NCBI RefSeq assembly: GCF_000176155.1
Contig: NZ_ACZO01000006.1
Coordinates: 1,674,001-1,738,000 of the forward strand
Source of the DNA: Vibrio metschnikovii CIP 69.14
Lineage (GTDB): Bacteria; Pseudomonadota; Gammaproteobacteria; Enterobacterales; Vibrionaceae
Direction of reading: 5' to 3'
DNA: 64,000 nucleotides
The notes beneath the pieces are model-generated. The model saw only the letters and a list, made by a program, of their open reading frames with translations, was not told the origin of the DNA and ran no database searches. The translations under genes and the position numbers were made by a program. The number at the start of each line of letters is the position of its first letter. The first letter of the stretch is position 1. Shown piece after piece: positions 42,947-52,218 of the stretch.

Positions 42947-44581
42947 TCAGAATTTACCGATTCGGAGATCGTTCAATGGGCTAGACTTTCCTATTTCATT
43001 TATAGCCCCACCAATCTTCTCAGCTAGCTCTTGGCTACCAGAGGATAGTAACTTACAGGCTCTGATATATAATGTTAGGTCTTCCCCCTTAAATCCTTTG
43101 AATAGCTCAACAAACTGCTCCTGAGAAAGCTTATTCAGCACTTCAACTTCTGACGAGTTATAGCTATTAGTGCCTTTCCTCAACTCAAGAATTTCCATAA
43201 CCATTGGTTCAGGTTTTAACTTTAGGTACTGCTCCCTTAGCTTTTCTTCGAACTTCTTATCTTCAATACCAAAAGGATTTGCATCTATGCTATCAACATT
43301 AAACACTTCTGGATTATCTTTTCTAGATTCGATGAAGAATTTAATAAGCTCATCAGCTTTATCGTTTCGCCCAATAGTTCGTAAGACCGTCAATCCAGAG
43401 CTATATTGAGAGACCGAAGCATTAGGTCCTATATCTCGCATTCCATCTTCAAAAGCTAAAGCAATATCGTTTTCGTTATTGTCAAAAGAACCGTGAAATA
43501 GCTTCCAAGCCTCATCCCACTTAGCACTAGCATGTTGAATTTCAAACTCTTTCTGCTTATGCTTACAAAGAGGAATCAACTTTTCTTTGTCAAGAAAACC
43601 TTGCTCAATACCACGAGCAACAGCCAAGTCGATTTCATCGGTATATACGTAACCATATCGATTTAACGTCATATTCCAACGAACGGTTTTTTCTGGCGTC
43701 CATCCCAATTTTTCGTTTTCCTTTCTAGTCCCTGATTGGTTTACAAACGCAAAATCTGGAATGTACGCCTCATCAGCACCATGGCAGTAGTAACACCAAC
43801 TGAGCACTATAGTGGAGTGAATCACTTTCTTCTTGATACTTTCATCGAAGCCATCAACAAGCTCCAAAAACTCATTTGTGTGCTCGACTATTTTTCTGAT
43901 GACTCGTTTGTTTTTGATGTTCAATCCAATACAGCAATCACGAACATAATCTCTAAACTCGAAGTTTTCAGCACACATTATATCGAAGCACTGTTCAGCG
44001 GTTGGTTCGAAGTGAAGTTGTCTATCTACGATTTTCTCTTTGTACTTCCTGTAATCTTTGAAAGTATTGTCACCAGCATCCTCATTAAGCAACAAGACAA
44101 CCTTGCAACCTTTTTGCTCCTTGAAGAAAGAAACTAACCCCATGAAGTCTTTGATAGTGATTCCCTCGCTATGACGCTCTAAGTCATCAAAGCAAATTAT
44201 TGTCTTGTTCATCGCCAGCTGAGAAATTGAATTAATAAGACTGCCAATACCCCCAACATACTTACTCACATAGGGAATTTTTGTATCCTTCACCAAGTCA
44301 GCAACTTTCTTTGAATAGCCTTTGATGTTAGGCGCTTCTCCAATTCGATTTGTATCAATCGTGTTTAAGAACGTAGTTTGCTTTAGCTCAGCAATAGAAT
44401 TAATCCCAAACAATGAAACGTAGGAGTATGATTTTAAAGCGCATTCAATTTTGAACTCTTCGATGTACTGTTCCCAACTATAAGTCTTACCGACCCCCCA
44501 ATCGCCTTTGATAGCAAGTACTTCGGGAGTATCGGTGGAAAGAAACCTTCGTACTTGCTCTTTAACTAATTCAACTGACAT
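42947..44581 (-). CDS. KAP-like P-loop NTPase, probable defence protein
   Basis: 544 residues from ATG 44581 (AAGGAAA about 12 bases upstream; the frame is open to 44641 but the extra 20 residues have no ribosome site). Walker A GDWGVGKT at 26-33 and a Walker B TIICFDDLE at 127-135, in an arrangement typical of KAP/NACHT-related STAND-like ATPases. The remainder is helical with no recognisable nuclease or membrane domain. Such proteins are common in phage-defence islands, and the location as Tn7-like cargo fits, but the activity is inferred. Confidence 0.7.
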   Translation of the reverse strand: MSVELVKEQVRRFLSTDTPEVLAIKGDWGVGKTYSWEQYIEEFKIECALKSYSYVSLFGINSIAELKQTTFLNTIDTNRIGEAPNIKGYSKKVADLVKDTKIPYVSKYVGGIGSLINSISQLAMNKTIICFDDLERHSEGITIKDFMGLVSFFKEQKGCKVVLLLNEDAGDNTFKDYRKYKEKIVDRQLHFEPTAEQCFDIMCAENFEFRDYVRDCCIGLNIKNKRVIRKIVEHTNEFLELVDGFDESIKKKVIHSTIVLSWCYYCHGADEAYIPDFAFVNQSGTRKENEKLGWTPEKTVRWNMTLNRYGYVYTDEIDLAVARGIEQGFLDKEKLIPLCKHKQKEFEIQHASAKWDEAWKLFHGSFDNNENDIALAFEDGMRDIGPNASVSQYSSGLTVLRTIGRNDKADELIKFFIESRKDNPEVFNVDSIDANPFGIEDKKFEEKLREQYLKLKPEPMVMEILELRKGTNSYNSSEVEVLNKLSQEQFVELFKGFKGEDLTLYIRACKLLSSGSQELAEKIGGAINEIGKSSPLNDLRIGKF

Positions 44582-45041
44582 GTATGCAAATTTCCTTACA
44601 AAACAGAATGGTACTCCGACAACTATAAGCCTGTTAATCAATATATTGAATAGAAAAAGGTGTGTTCATAGGCATTTATCAAAAAAGCGCAGGGGAGCAG
44701 ATCTTTTGTTTGTCCATTATTTTTAGTATGGAAAAAACCGACAAGCAGAATAAGGTGTATTATCGTTCTAACTCACTTTGGGGCAAAAGTGTTTTTGAAT
44801 TTTTAACAAATTAGCAACCCCGTATTAGGTTGATTATAGCAATCGCATAGTAGCTCAAGGAAAAATCAAGCATGTATGAAAAACAGGCTCACAGGAGCCT
44901 TATCAACGTTAACTCCTGAGATACCCATACATTTCATTTACTAATGTCGTAAATGGAAATACCTGTTGTCATAAAGGTAACGCGCCAAGTTCAGATATGT
45001 CTCATATTATCCTCGTAACCCCAACCACTTATGAGACCACC
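44582..45041. other. Intergenic region between KAP gene and mdtL
   Basis: About 460 bases, divergent promoters expected. It holds a small hairpin GGCTC-ACAG-GAGCC (44886-44899) and a motif CTCACTTTGGGGCAAAAG at 44772 that recurs in related form elsewhere in the element. No supported gene. Confidence 0.5.
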
Positions 45042-46250
45042 ATGAAACCTGCGGCTAATGTATCCCGATATCTGCTATGCAGCTTTGCCTTTGTGCTGCT
45101 CTATCCCACAGCCATCGATCTCTATTTGGTTGCCTTGCCACAAATTGCCAACGATCTTTCTGCAAGTGAATCCCAACTTCATATCGCCTTTTCTGTTTAT
45201 CTTGCGGGTATGGCTTCTACTATGATGTTTGTAGGACGAGCTGCTGACCGTTTTGGCCGTAAACCTGTCGCCATGTGTGGGGCAGTGATCTTCTCGCTTG
45301 CTTCGACGTTGGCGGGTTCAGCTGAAACCAGTGATAGCTTCCTAGTTATGCGATTCTTCCAAGGCGTTGGAGCGGCATGTTGCTATGTTGTGGCCTTCGC
45401 TATTTTGCGTGATACCTTAGATGATCAAAAGCGCGCTAAAGTGCTTTCAATGCTTAATGGCATAACTTGTTCTATTCCCGTGCTAGCACCTGTTATCGGT
45501 AATCTGATCATGATTAAGTTTCCGTGGCCCGTGTTATTCACCGCCATGACGATGATGGGTGTTGCGATAGGTTTAATTGCTTGCTTTGTCTTGAAAGAAA
45601 CCTTGCCGAAAGCCAAATGCACCGTTTTAGTTGTTAGTGAAGGCTCGAACGAATCTCTGTGTAACCGCTTTTTTATCTCGCGCGTTATTTATACTTCTTT
45701 AGGCGTCACCGCGATTCTCTCTTATGTAAATACATCACCAATGATCATAATGGATTTACTTGGCTTTACTCGAAGTGAATACTCAACGGCAATGGCACTA
45801 CTCGCGATAGTAGGTATGACAACATCGTTTTCAGTGCCATTTGCTCTGTCTTACTTCAAACAAACCACATTAATGTTCGCAGCACAAATCTCCAGTTTGC
45901 TGTCGGCTATCGTTATTCTTGCGGCTCACTTGAATAGCGATAGTTCGACACTCTATATGGTAGGATTTATTTTGGTCAGCATGAGTTTTTCAATGGGATT
46001 TGGCGTGGCGATGAGTCAGGCGTTAAGTCAGTTCTCTCGCAAAACTGGACTGGCAAGCTCTATGCTTGGCATAGGACAGGTTTCTTGGTCTGCATTTTAC
46101 ATTTGGTTCATGGCAACATTAGGTGTGTCGGCCGTGATGATGTTAATGATAGCGTTGGTTGCGAGTGGAGTTATTGGACTCTCTATAATATTATTATTTC
46201 CAAATCATAACGTTAGTGAGCTTCATGAAGAAATCTCTTGCCCGACTTGA
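45042..46250 (+). CDS. mdtL: MFS multidrug efflux transporter MdtL
   Basis: About 402 residues, 12 membrane helices, drug/H+ antiporter. It aligns along its length with E. coli MdtL ([51 protein letters not shown], and the C-terminal ELHEEI). Known role: chloramphenicol tolerance on overexpression. Start at ATG 45042 fits the family; the frame is open to 44997. It overlaps yidZ by 26 bases. Carried as cargo of the older Tn7-like element. Confidence 0.92.
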   Translation: MKPAANVSRYLLCSFAFVLLYPTAIDLYLVALPQIANDLSASESQLHIAFSVYLAGMASTMMFVGRAADRFGRKPVAMCGAVIFSLASTLAGSAETSDSFLVMRFFQGVGAACCYVVAFAILRDTLDDQKRAKVLSMLNGITCSIPVLAPVIGNLIMIKFPWPVLFTAMTMMGVAIGLIACFVLKETLPKAKCTVLVVSEGSNESLCNRFFISRVIYTSLGVTAILSYVNTSPMIIMDLLGFTRSEYSTAMALLAIVGMTTSFSVPFALSYFKQTTLMFAAQISSLLSAIVILAAHLNSDSSTLYMVGFILVSMSFSMGFGVAMSQALSQFSRKTGLASSMLGIGQVSWSAFYIWFMATLGVSAVMMLMIALVASGVIGLSIILLFPNHNVSELHEEISCPT

Positions 46251-47181
46251 TCTCAATTTATTGCTCACTCTGCAGTTGCTCTTGCAAGAGCAAAGTGTCA
46301 CGAAAACGGCGAAAAAACTGAATGTAACCCCCTCATCGGTGAGTAAGTCACTGGCTAAATTACGTGATTGGTTTGACGACCCTTTATTTGTGAACACACC
46401 GCTGGGACTTAAACCAACAACGCTTGCAACGAGCATGCAAGAAAGCTTGTCAGACTGGATGCAAATCGGTAATCAGATTGCATCGCGACGCGGTGATGAT
46501 GCGCCGAGTGGTGTGAAGTTTCACCTTGGCGTCGAGTCGCCATTGTCACTCATTATGGTGGATGAACTGACTAAACGAATTCATGACACGTATCCCGATT
46601 CTAAAGTGAAGTATCACAATTGGGATTACGATTCATTAGACGCGATTACGCGCGGTGAAGTGGATATCGGTTTTACGGGGCGTGAGAGCCATCCTCGCTC
46701 TAAGGAGTCGCTAGAACTGCTGCCATATTTCATCAATTTTGAAGTTCTATTTTCCGACCTGCCTATGGTGTATATCCGAAAAGACCATCCAGCGCTCAAG
46801 CAAGAGTGGAATTTAGATACTTTCTTAAGCTATGCCCATATCAATGTTACATGGGAGAAAAATGACAGTTGGGCATTGGATGAGATCTTGGCTGAGCAGG
46901 GGTACACCCGAAATGTTAGATTAACAATGGCGAGTTTCGAACAAGCTTTGTTTGTTGCCGAAAAGCCCGACCATCAAATGTTAACTACGGCACCAAAGTA
47001 TTGTCAGCGGTACTGCGAGCAGATTCACCCTAATTTGCTGGCGTTGCCTATCCCAATTACGGAAGATTGTCAGCATAAACTACTGATCCCGTTTACTATG
47101 ATTTGGCACAAACGTAATAATCAGAATCCTAAAATCGTATGGTTGAGGGAGACGATTAAGAACCTATATGGCACAAGTTAA
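46225..47181 (+). CDS. yidZ: LysR-family regulator YidZ
   Basis: 318 residues. Helix-turn-helix at 7-65 ([39 protein letters not shown]) followed by the effector domain ([25 protein letters not shown] about 130). The whole sequence tracks E. coli YidZ, including the end [14 protein letters not shown] start at ATG 46225 ([13 protein letters not shown]); a GTG at 46216 is possible. YidZ is linked to nitric-oxide tolerance under anaerobiosis in E. coli, and is mdtL's neighbour there too. Confidence 0.92.
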   Translation: MKKSLARLDLNLLLTLQLLLQEQSVTKTAKKLNVTPSSVSKSLAKLRDWFDDPLFVNTPLGLKPTTLATSMQESLSDWMQIGNQIASRRGDDAPSGVKFHLGVESPLSLIMVDELTKRIHDTYPDSKVKYHNWDYDSLDAITRGEVDIGFTGRESHPRSKESLELLPYFINFEVLFSDLPMVYIRKDHPALKQEWNLDTFLSYAHINVTWEKNDSWALDEILAEQGYTRNVRLTMASFEQALFVAEKPDHQMLTTAPKYCQRYCEQIHPNLLALPIPITEDCQHKLLIPFTMIWHKRNNQNPKIVWLRETIKNLYGTS

Positions 47182-47345
47182 ACTATTAATTTTGAAGTAA
47201 AGTAATGAACAGCCTCCCACCTTGATGCTATCAATAGCCGTAGGAGTGAGGTCTTGCCTTCCATTAGATTAAGTATTTTAAAATCTTGAACTCCATTATC
47301 CACTTCGACGTTGGTCTCAGCTCATTTTGGGGGCATAAACGTTTT

Positions 47346-47382
47346 AAAAATGGCAGCGTACCGATGTGAACGCTGCCATTTT
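47346..47382 (+). terminator. yidZ-side terminator abutting the element's right end
   Basis: Perfect 13-bp stem AAAAATGGCAGCG / CGCTGCCATTTTT with an 11-base loop. It lies just inside the older element's right end and overlaps the place where a third TnsB site would be expected. Confidence 0.85.
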
Positions 47383-47383
47383 T

Positions 47384-47429
47384 GTATGATACGTGAATAC
47401 TCAGTATGAGACTTTATTCCTCTCCTACA
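47384..47429 (+). repeat. Right end of the older Tn7-like element (two TnsB-like sites)
   Basis: GTATGATAC at 47384 and AGTATGAGACTTTATT at 47403, then ...CTACA at the tip. From site to tip is 25 bases, the same as in the complete element. 18 of the last 27 bases match the complete element's right end. Confidence 0.78.
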
Positions 47430-47434
47430 TCAGC
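47430..47434 (+). repeat. Shared target duplication TCAGC, left copy
   Basis: TCAGC between the two elements. It is the left duplication of the complete element and also the right duplication of the older element. The right copy is 62649-62653. Confidence 0.92.
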
Positions 47435-47583
47435 TGTAAACACACAAAAAAGTATCATACTTTTTTGTGTCATAACTCATTGATTTATAATGATGGGATT
47501 TTCGAGTCAATTTAAAAAGTATCATACTTTCATTCTCGATTCATACTAACACCAAATAAACTTATGACAAAAAAGTATCACAC
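47435..47583 (-). repeat. Left end with three TnsB-like sites
   Basis: Sites GTATCATAC at 47452, GTATCATAC at 47519 and GTATCACAC at 47575, each within A-rich/T-rich arms. The outermost is a perfect 29-base palindrome (47442-47470, arm ACACAAAAAAGTAT around a central C). Confidence 0.88.
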
Positions 47584-47923
47584 TTTTTTATCACATTGTA
47601 TTCGAACAGAATTAGAGCGAATGGTTGTCTTACATCGGAGAAGGATAAATTGTCCTTAACACTTCAAGCATATTATGCATACTATTCGTTACTAACTAGT
47701 CAACAAAATACTGGTCTCACTGTTGAATACTCCATCCAACTCTCGAACCACACGCAGTATAGAATCAAAGCTCTGCAGATCGCTGGTGCGAATTAAATCC
47801 CTAAGATCAGTACTGAATCCACTTGAGTTTTTTCAAATAAATTGCATGTGCCCATGAACTGAGACTTTTCAATAGGTGAGGCAGGATAGGCAAAAATCGA
47901 TTGTAAATTAAATTGCTTGGAAT
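47584..47923. other. Non-coding strip between left end and cargo
   Basis: 340 bases without a supported gene. A 66-codon frame starting TTG at 47596 has no ribosome site and no family pattern, so I leave it out. Downstream end of the HNH gene. Confidence 0.5.
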
Positions 47924-48787
47924 TTATAAATAAACTGCATCAAGTACGCCTTCATATTCGGGTTTATGCATGAATTCATCCATGTAAGCTATACAAAAAC
48001 TGGAAAATGGAGCTTCTTTGCTGCGCATTTTGCACAAGCGGTAAATTGCTTGCTCATACGCGAGGTCATTGTCTGCGTCGCCAGTCTCTAATTTGTTGAA
48101 GTACCTCTTTGCAGCACTAACGTCCTTATCAATTTTGTTACGTAATTCAATGCGGCAACGAACGAAATCTGAGTGATTGAGGTTATAAAATACAATCGAT
48201 TGGTCTGCACGCATAAACTTACGAGCATGTTTTTCTTTAGAAAACCGGGGCATAGCTTCACCATCAGGCTTAAATTGTAGCAACTGCACATCGGTAGCTT
48301 TCAGAGGATCAAGCAGTACGGCTTGTTCATCCTCTAAATCGCAGTCAGGAGTCTGAGCTCGCTTGCTTTCATCGCAAAGCGGGAAGTGGTCGGCTTTGCC
48401 GCCAGTCACGCCAGTTACCACATCGGTTCGGCGCCGATTTGCAACTATACAGCTGTATCGATAATTTTGAAGGCAGAATGCTAACCACCAGTAACCCTCA
48501 TGAGGTGTTACTGTCGATAGTGTTTCTTGCACACGCTTCTTAGGACGAAAATGGTCGACATCAACATCTGTCCCCTGCTGAGGTGCTTCTGTGTACCAGC
48601 ATTTATAGTTGAACAGGGAGGCTAATAATGGTTTAACCACTTTCCAGTGATCCTGATTCTTATTTATAATATCAGATCGTTGTTTTTCATTTTTTGCATC
48701 TCTCAGTGAGTCTGAAAGCTGCTGAGCTTTATCTCTCCAGCCTTGCGGAAGTTCGAGCTGGCTGAAATCAATGTCTAAGTGCCTCAT
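47924..48787 (-). CDS. HNH endonuclease-like protein (PtuB/TIGR02646 type)
   Basis: 287 residues. An HNH-type core: C63 in YKCWYTE, DVDHFRPKKR with D78-H79, then WWLAFCLQNYRYSC and ANRRR (N117). The DVDHFRPK...NYR..C..AN pattern is that of the HNH partner in Septu (PtuB) and in retron-associated PtuAB systems. It overlaps the upstream ATPase gene by four bases (ATGA), and it is the last gene of the hsdM operon. Predicted DNA or RNA nuclease effector; substrate unknown. Confidence 0.8.
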   Translation of the reverse strand: MRHLDIDFSQLELPQGWRDKAQQLSDSLRDAKNEKQRSDIINKNQDHWKVVKPLLASLFNYKCWYTEAPQQGTDVDVDHFRPKKRVQETLSTVTPHEGYWWLAFCLQNYRYSCIVANRRRTDVVTGVTGGKADHFPLCDESKRAQTPDCDLEDEQAVLLDPLKATDVQLLQFKPDGEAMPRFSKEKHARKFMRADQSIVFYNLNHSDFVRCRIELRNKIDKDVSAAKRYFNKLETGDADNDLAYEQAIYRLCKMRSKEAPFSSFCIAYMDEFMHKPEYEGVLDAVYL

Positions 48788-50445
48788 TTGCTGTCTTCTT
48801 CCTCTTCGGCAGCCAGCATCCGCTGAACAATCGCTTTGGCTCGCTCCTTTCGAATCTGTTTAAGTTCTGGCGTTTCAGTAACGACTTCAGATTCCCGTTC
48901 CACTTCTCTGCGCATACGCAAATATTGTGCATATTCTTCATCCCAGTGGGCAGTGGTGAAACCTAAACCTTCTATTGCTTTGTCGATCTTCCTCAAACGC
49001 CCTGCCTGAATAGGTGATAATTCAGTCTTTTCGGTAAAACGTCGACGTAAGCGAAGTAATCGCTCTGTTGAATTATCCAGCGTTGTACGCAAACCAAACA
49101 TATCACTAGTGAGTATTCCGCCGTATCCCATACCTCTGGGGCTTTCTTCGGGTTCTTGAGCATATACCTGAAGGCTAGAATCACGCCACATGACCTGCAC
49201 TTGCTCCTTCTTTAATTCAGCAATAGCAAGTGGGTGATGTGTCACCATCAGCAAATGGCTGGTTTCGTGGTTAGGCACAAACTCGCTCAGAAATTTAAGA
49301 TATTTCACTGCCCATGAGGGGTTGAGATGAGTGTCCGGCTCGTCAAGTAAAAACAAGGAGTCTTTTCCTCCAGTAAACTTGAGCAAACCTAATACGGTAA
49401 GAAGTTGTTGCTCACCTTCACTGAGCTCTCGGAAAGTGAGTGGCTCTTTGCTACTAGATACCTTCACCCTAATACTTACTTCAGAGATGATTTCGGAAAG
49501 TAGTGTACTTTCGAGCATTTTAAACAGTTCATCAGGGCTAAGGTCTTTGGCAAACTCTCTGAGTGCGTTTACATCGGACAAAAACAGGTGAAAGAACTCA
49601 TTGCGAATATTGCTGCCAGTCAAAGAGGTGTCTTCTTGGCGCGTGACCTTAACGGGTGACAGCGTGTACTTTATCAGCTCATCTAAAAAGCGACGAACAA
49701 CGCCTCGTGCACCCCAGAACAATTCACCTTTCTGTTTGGCCCAACCGGGTTGGCGCATCACAAAATGAATACTATCTAGGCCTTCGATATCTAGGTGCTC
49801 GCGCAAAAAGGCTTTTTCTGCGCTGTCTTGCTCAGACAAGAAAAAAGCTAATAGAACAAATTGACTGTGATGGGGTTTGGCATAGAACAGCGGACGTATA
49901 TCACCTTTAAGGTCAAGTTCATCTTTTAATAAACGACGGTAAAAATCGGTGCGATGTTTCTTAAAATGGTTTTCCAAACGATCACTGGGGCCTGAATAGT
50001 AGGCAAATACATAATTTGGCAAATACGGAGCTTTACCTTCTTTGTCGCGCTTCACTTTTGAAAACGGAATGGCGCTGCCTGAAGGTTTCTCACCAAACAT
50101 GTCATCATCTGTGTCATCTGCTAATAAGTCGCGCACATGTACTTGGTACTGCTTGGCGGTTGTGCCACGTGTTGGGTCGGCATCAATCGTTATTTCCAGC
50201 CAGCGCTCACTGGGCTGCTTGGGTTTGTGGGGTTCGCCAAGCCGATAAACTAACTCGTATGAAAACGGTGGTACTTCCCCCAAATCGAGGTTACGAAATA
50301 TCGCGACCAAGGCTTCCAGCACGTTGGATTTACCCGAGCCATTACGGCCTACCACAACAGTCATCAGGTGGTCTTCGTCAAAGTCCACAGTTACGTTTTC
50401 AAGGTTTTTAAAACGGGAGCGAATATGTAATTTATCGACTTTCAT
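48784..50445 (-). CDS. SMC/ABC-like AAA ATPase (PtuA-like, restriction-associated)
   Basis: 553 residues. Walker A GRNGSGKSN at 33-41, ABC-type signature LSEGEQQLL at 341-349, Walker B LFLLDEPDTHLNP from 364, switch VTHHP at 401-405. This is an OLD/RecF/SMC-like ATPase without coiled-coil arms, the class of PtuA. Similar ATPases are known beside type I restriction genes. AAGGA lies about 9 bases before ATG 50445, 15 bases after hsdS. The gene order ATPase then HNH, with ATGA overlap, is the Septu order. Confidence 0.8.
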   Translation of the reverse strand: MKVDKLHIRSRFKNLENVTVDFDEDHLMTVVVGRNGSGKSNVLEALVAIFRNLDLGEVPPFSYELVYRLGEPHKPKQPSERWLEITIDADPTRGTTAKQYQVHVRDLLADDTDDDMFGEKPSGSAIPFSKVKRDKEGKAPYLPNYVFAYYSGPSDRLENHFKKHRTDFYRRLLKDELDLKGDIRPLFYAKPHHSQFVLLAFFLSEQDSAEKAFLREHLDIEGLDSIHFVMRQPGWAKQKGELFWGARGVVRRFLDELIKYTLSPVKVTRQEDTSLTGSNIRNEFFHLFLSDVNALREFAKDLSPDELFKMLESTLLSEIISEVSIRVKVSSSKEPLTFRELSEGEQQLLTVLGLLKFTGGKDSLFLLDEPDTHLNPSWAVKYLKFLSEFVPNHETSHLLMVTHHPLAIAELKKEQVQVMWRDSSLQVYAQEPEESPRGMGYGGILTSDMFGLRTTLDNSTERLLRLRRRFTEKTELSPIQAGRLRKIDKAIEGLGFTTAHWDEEYAQYLRMRREVERESEVVTETPELKQIRKERAKAIVQRMLAAEEEEDSK

Positions 50446-50460
50446 GGGCGGTCCTTAGCG

Positions 50461-52218
50461 CTAAGCCTTGTTCATTTCTTCTGTTTCAGCTAAAGCAAAC
50501 CAATCTTGGCCATTGTCACTGCGCTCAAGCTTGACAATAGACTTTTCGATAGCAAGAGCGTTACGAATATCTAGAAAGAACGATTCAAGTTGATCGGTGC
50601 TGCTGTCGCTGGGGTAGCCAGCTGCCGCTAACAATTGCTGGCCACTAAGCGGCTTTCCAGTTTGTTTTAATGCTTCAACTACTTTTATAATCTGTTTGTT
50701 CATGCGGTTACCTGCCTTCTTTTTTGCAGTGGTTCGTTTCAGCTTAGGTTGCTTTTCGATAGCTCCACGTTCGGCTTTTATTTTTTCTAACAAGGCCTTA
50801 GCGCTATTTTTACCGCTGATCAACTCTGGGTTAGCGCTACGCCAATCGGCGGTTAGGTCCCCGCGAAAGGCTTTGGTGAAAATGGATTGAGGAAGATTAT
50901 TCACTAGCTCTGTAGCCATATTGACTTTTTGCTCAATATTGTCAGCACAAGCAAAAAGCTCTTCAACTCGACGGACGATTTCAACCTGTTCGTCAATTGG
51001 AGGAATAATTGCGAACAATGAGTAGTGCGCCGTAATAGGAACAAAGTCTCTTGTTGTTTGGGACTTTATAGCATCTACTTGTGATGTAAATGCATTAGAC
51101 TTGAGCATTAGTGCATAATATTGATTCAAAACATATTTTTGGTTTAATCTTATGTATGTAGTTTGAGGGTTTAAAACAGATGCTCTGTCTGCGATACCTA
51201 CTTTACCTATAGTTCCTTTATGAGAATAAATGACATCTTCAGCCTCAGAAAAACCTACTTTTAACTTCTCTAAAGGTTTTCCAGAAACCTTCGGGGCTCC
51301 ATCATAATCAATCTTGCCATTGTCGCTCATCTGAGCCGCGGTAATAAAAGGAAGCCCTTTTTCAGTAAACTCTAATGATTTTGGATGGTTGGACCCATGA
51401 TTGCCATCTTTAAGGTCTATTATTACGCCCTTACGTAACAATGATGCTACTGAAAGAATACTCCAACTTTCAGGGAACCTAGATTCTTTTAGTGCATCAG
51501 GTAACGCAACACTATCTGGCAATCCTCTTCTCGTTTTATTGTTTTCTGGTAGTTCACGAACAGTCCAAGCCGATTTTAAACTAGAAGCTCGCCAATTCCC
51601 TGTCAACTTGCCACTCACCGCAGCAGTGAGGATAGATTGGCGAAAGGTTTTTAGAATGTTGGGAATGCGTTCGAGACGAACTTTGGTGGTCGCCACCTGT
51701 GCCAGCATGAGGTCGAGTTTGTCGGCGATGGCTTTTTGTTCGGCTAAAGGGGGGAGTAGGAACGGTAACGTTTTTGCTACGGCACCGGAGATTTCCTTAA
51801 AGGTAGTACCTGTTCCTAAACTCTCTGCTAAATCCCTTATACTTCTTAGGTAGTAATACGCATAGTCCGAATCAACCCCACAGGGAAAAACGAAGTTCTT
51901 AAACCCTTGATTGGTTGATATATCATTTTGTGCGATAGCAACATATCCAATCGGCGCACGGCTGCTGAACAGTAGGCTACCTTTCGGCAATATTTTCGCA
52001 GAGCTTGAATTGTATCCTTGGTGGCTCAAGTCTCTGGCACCCAAACTAATATATTTTCTTGTATAACCACTCAAGTCCGCTGGTGTTAACCAAGCAATTC
52101 CGGTCCCAGGTGTTTTAAAGTTATCAGGGTTACCTGCTTTCGGAGTGCCACCTGCTACAACTTCCGCGACTTCGCCAATTTTTAGCTCGATCCAGTTGTA
52201 TGAATTGACTGAACTCAT
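50461..52218 (-). CDS. hsdS: Type I restriction-modification specificity subunit HsdS
   Basis: 585 residues from ATG 52218 (TGATG overlap with hsdM). Two target-recognition domains: the first opens NWIELKIGEVAEVVAGGTPK (about residue 9), the second FPESWSILSVASLL (about 245); each is followed by a conserved helical spacer (PPLAEQKAIADKLDLMLAQV and PPIDEQVEIVRRVEELFA). An extra C-terminal part of about 90 residues (KQIIKVVEALKQTGKPLSGQQ on) looks like a winged helix and goes beyond ordinary HsdS. It sets the DNA sequence for methylation. Confidence 0.93.
   Translation of the reverse strand: MSSVNSYNWIELKIGEVAEVVAGGTPKAGNPDNFKTPGTGIAWLTPADLSGYTRKYISLGARDLSHQGYNSSSAKILPKGSLLFSSRAPIGYVAIAQNDISTNQGFKNFVFPCGVDSDYAYYYLRSIRDLAESLGTGTTFKEISGAVAKTLPFLLPPLAEQKAIADKLDLMLAQVATTKVRLERIPNILKTFRQSILTAAVSGKLTGNWRASSLKSAWTVRELPENNKTRRGLPDSVALPDALKESRFPESWSILSVASLLRKGVIIDLKDGNHGSNHPKSLEFTEKGLPFITAAQMSDNGKIDYDGAPKVSGKPLEKLKVGFSEAEDVIYSHKGTIGKVGIADRASVLNPQTTYIRLNQKYVLNQYYALMLKSNAFTSQVDAIKSQTTRDFVPITAHYSLFAIIPPIDEQVEIVRRVEELFACADNIEQKVNMATELVNNLPQSIFTKAFRGDLTADWRSANPELISGKNSAKALLEKIKAERGAIEKQPKLKRTTAKKKAGNRMNKQIIKVVEALKQTGKPLSGQQLLAAAGYPSDSSTDQLESFFLDIRNALAIEKSIVKLERSDNGQDWFALAETEEMNKA

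Larger units (their letters stand above)
42772..47429. mobile_element. Older Tn7-like element without transposition genes (4,658 bp)
   Basis: Left end TGTA with a TnsB-type motif GTATCATAC at 42789, 17 bases in, exactly as in the complete element next door (47452 minus 47435). Right end finishes ...CTACA at 47429 with motifs GTATGATA at 47384 and GTATGAGA at 47404, 20 bases apart and 25 bases from the tip, exactly the geometry of the complete element (62604, 62623, tip 62648). Cargo: KAP-type NTPase, mdtL, yidZ. No tns genes remain, so it could only have been mobilised in trans by TnsABC(D). It is the glmS-distal and therefore earlier insertion. Confidence 0.8.

Noticed and set aside
47596-47796. 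66-codon plus-strand frame next to the left transposon end
   Set aside because: TTG start without ribosome site, overlaps the end region, no recognisable protein pattern.
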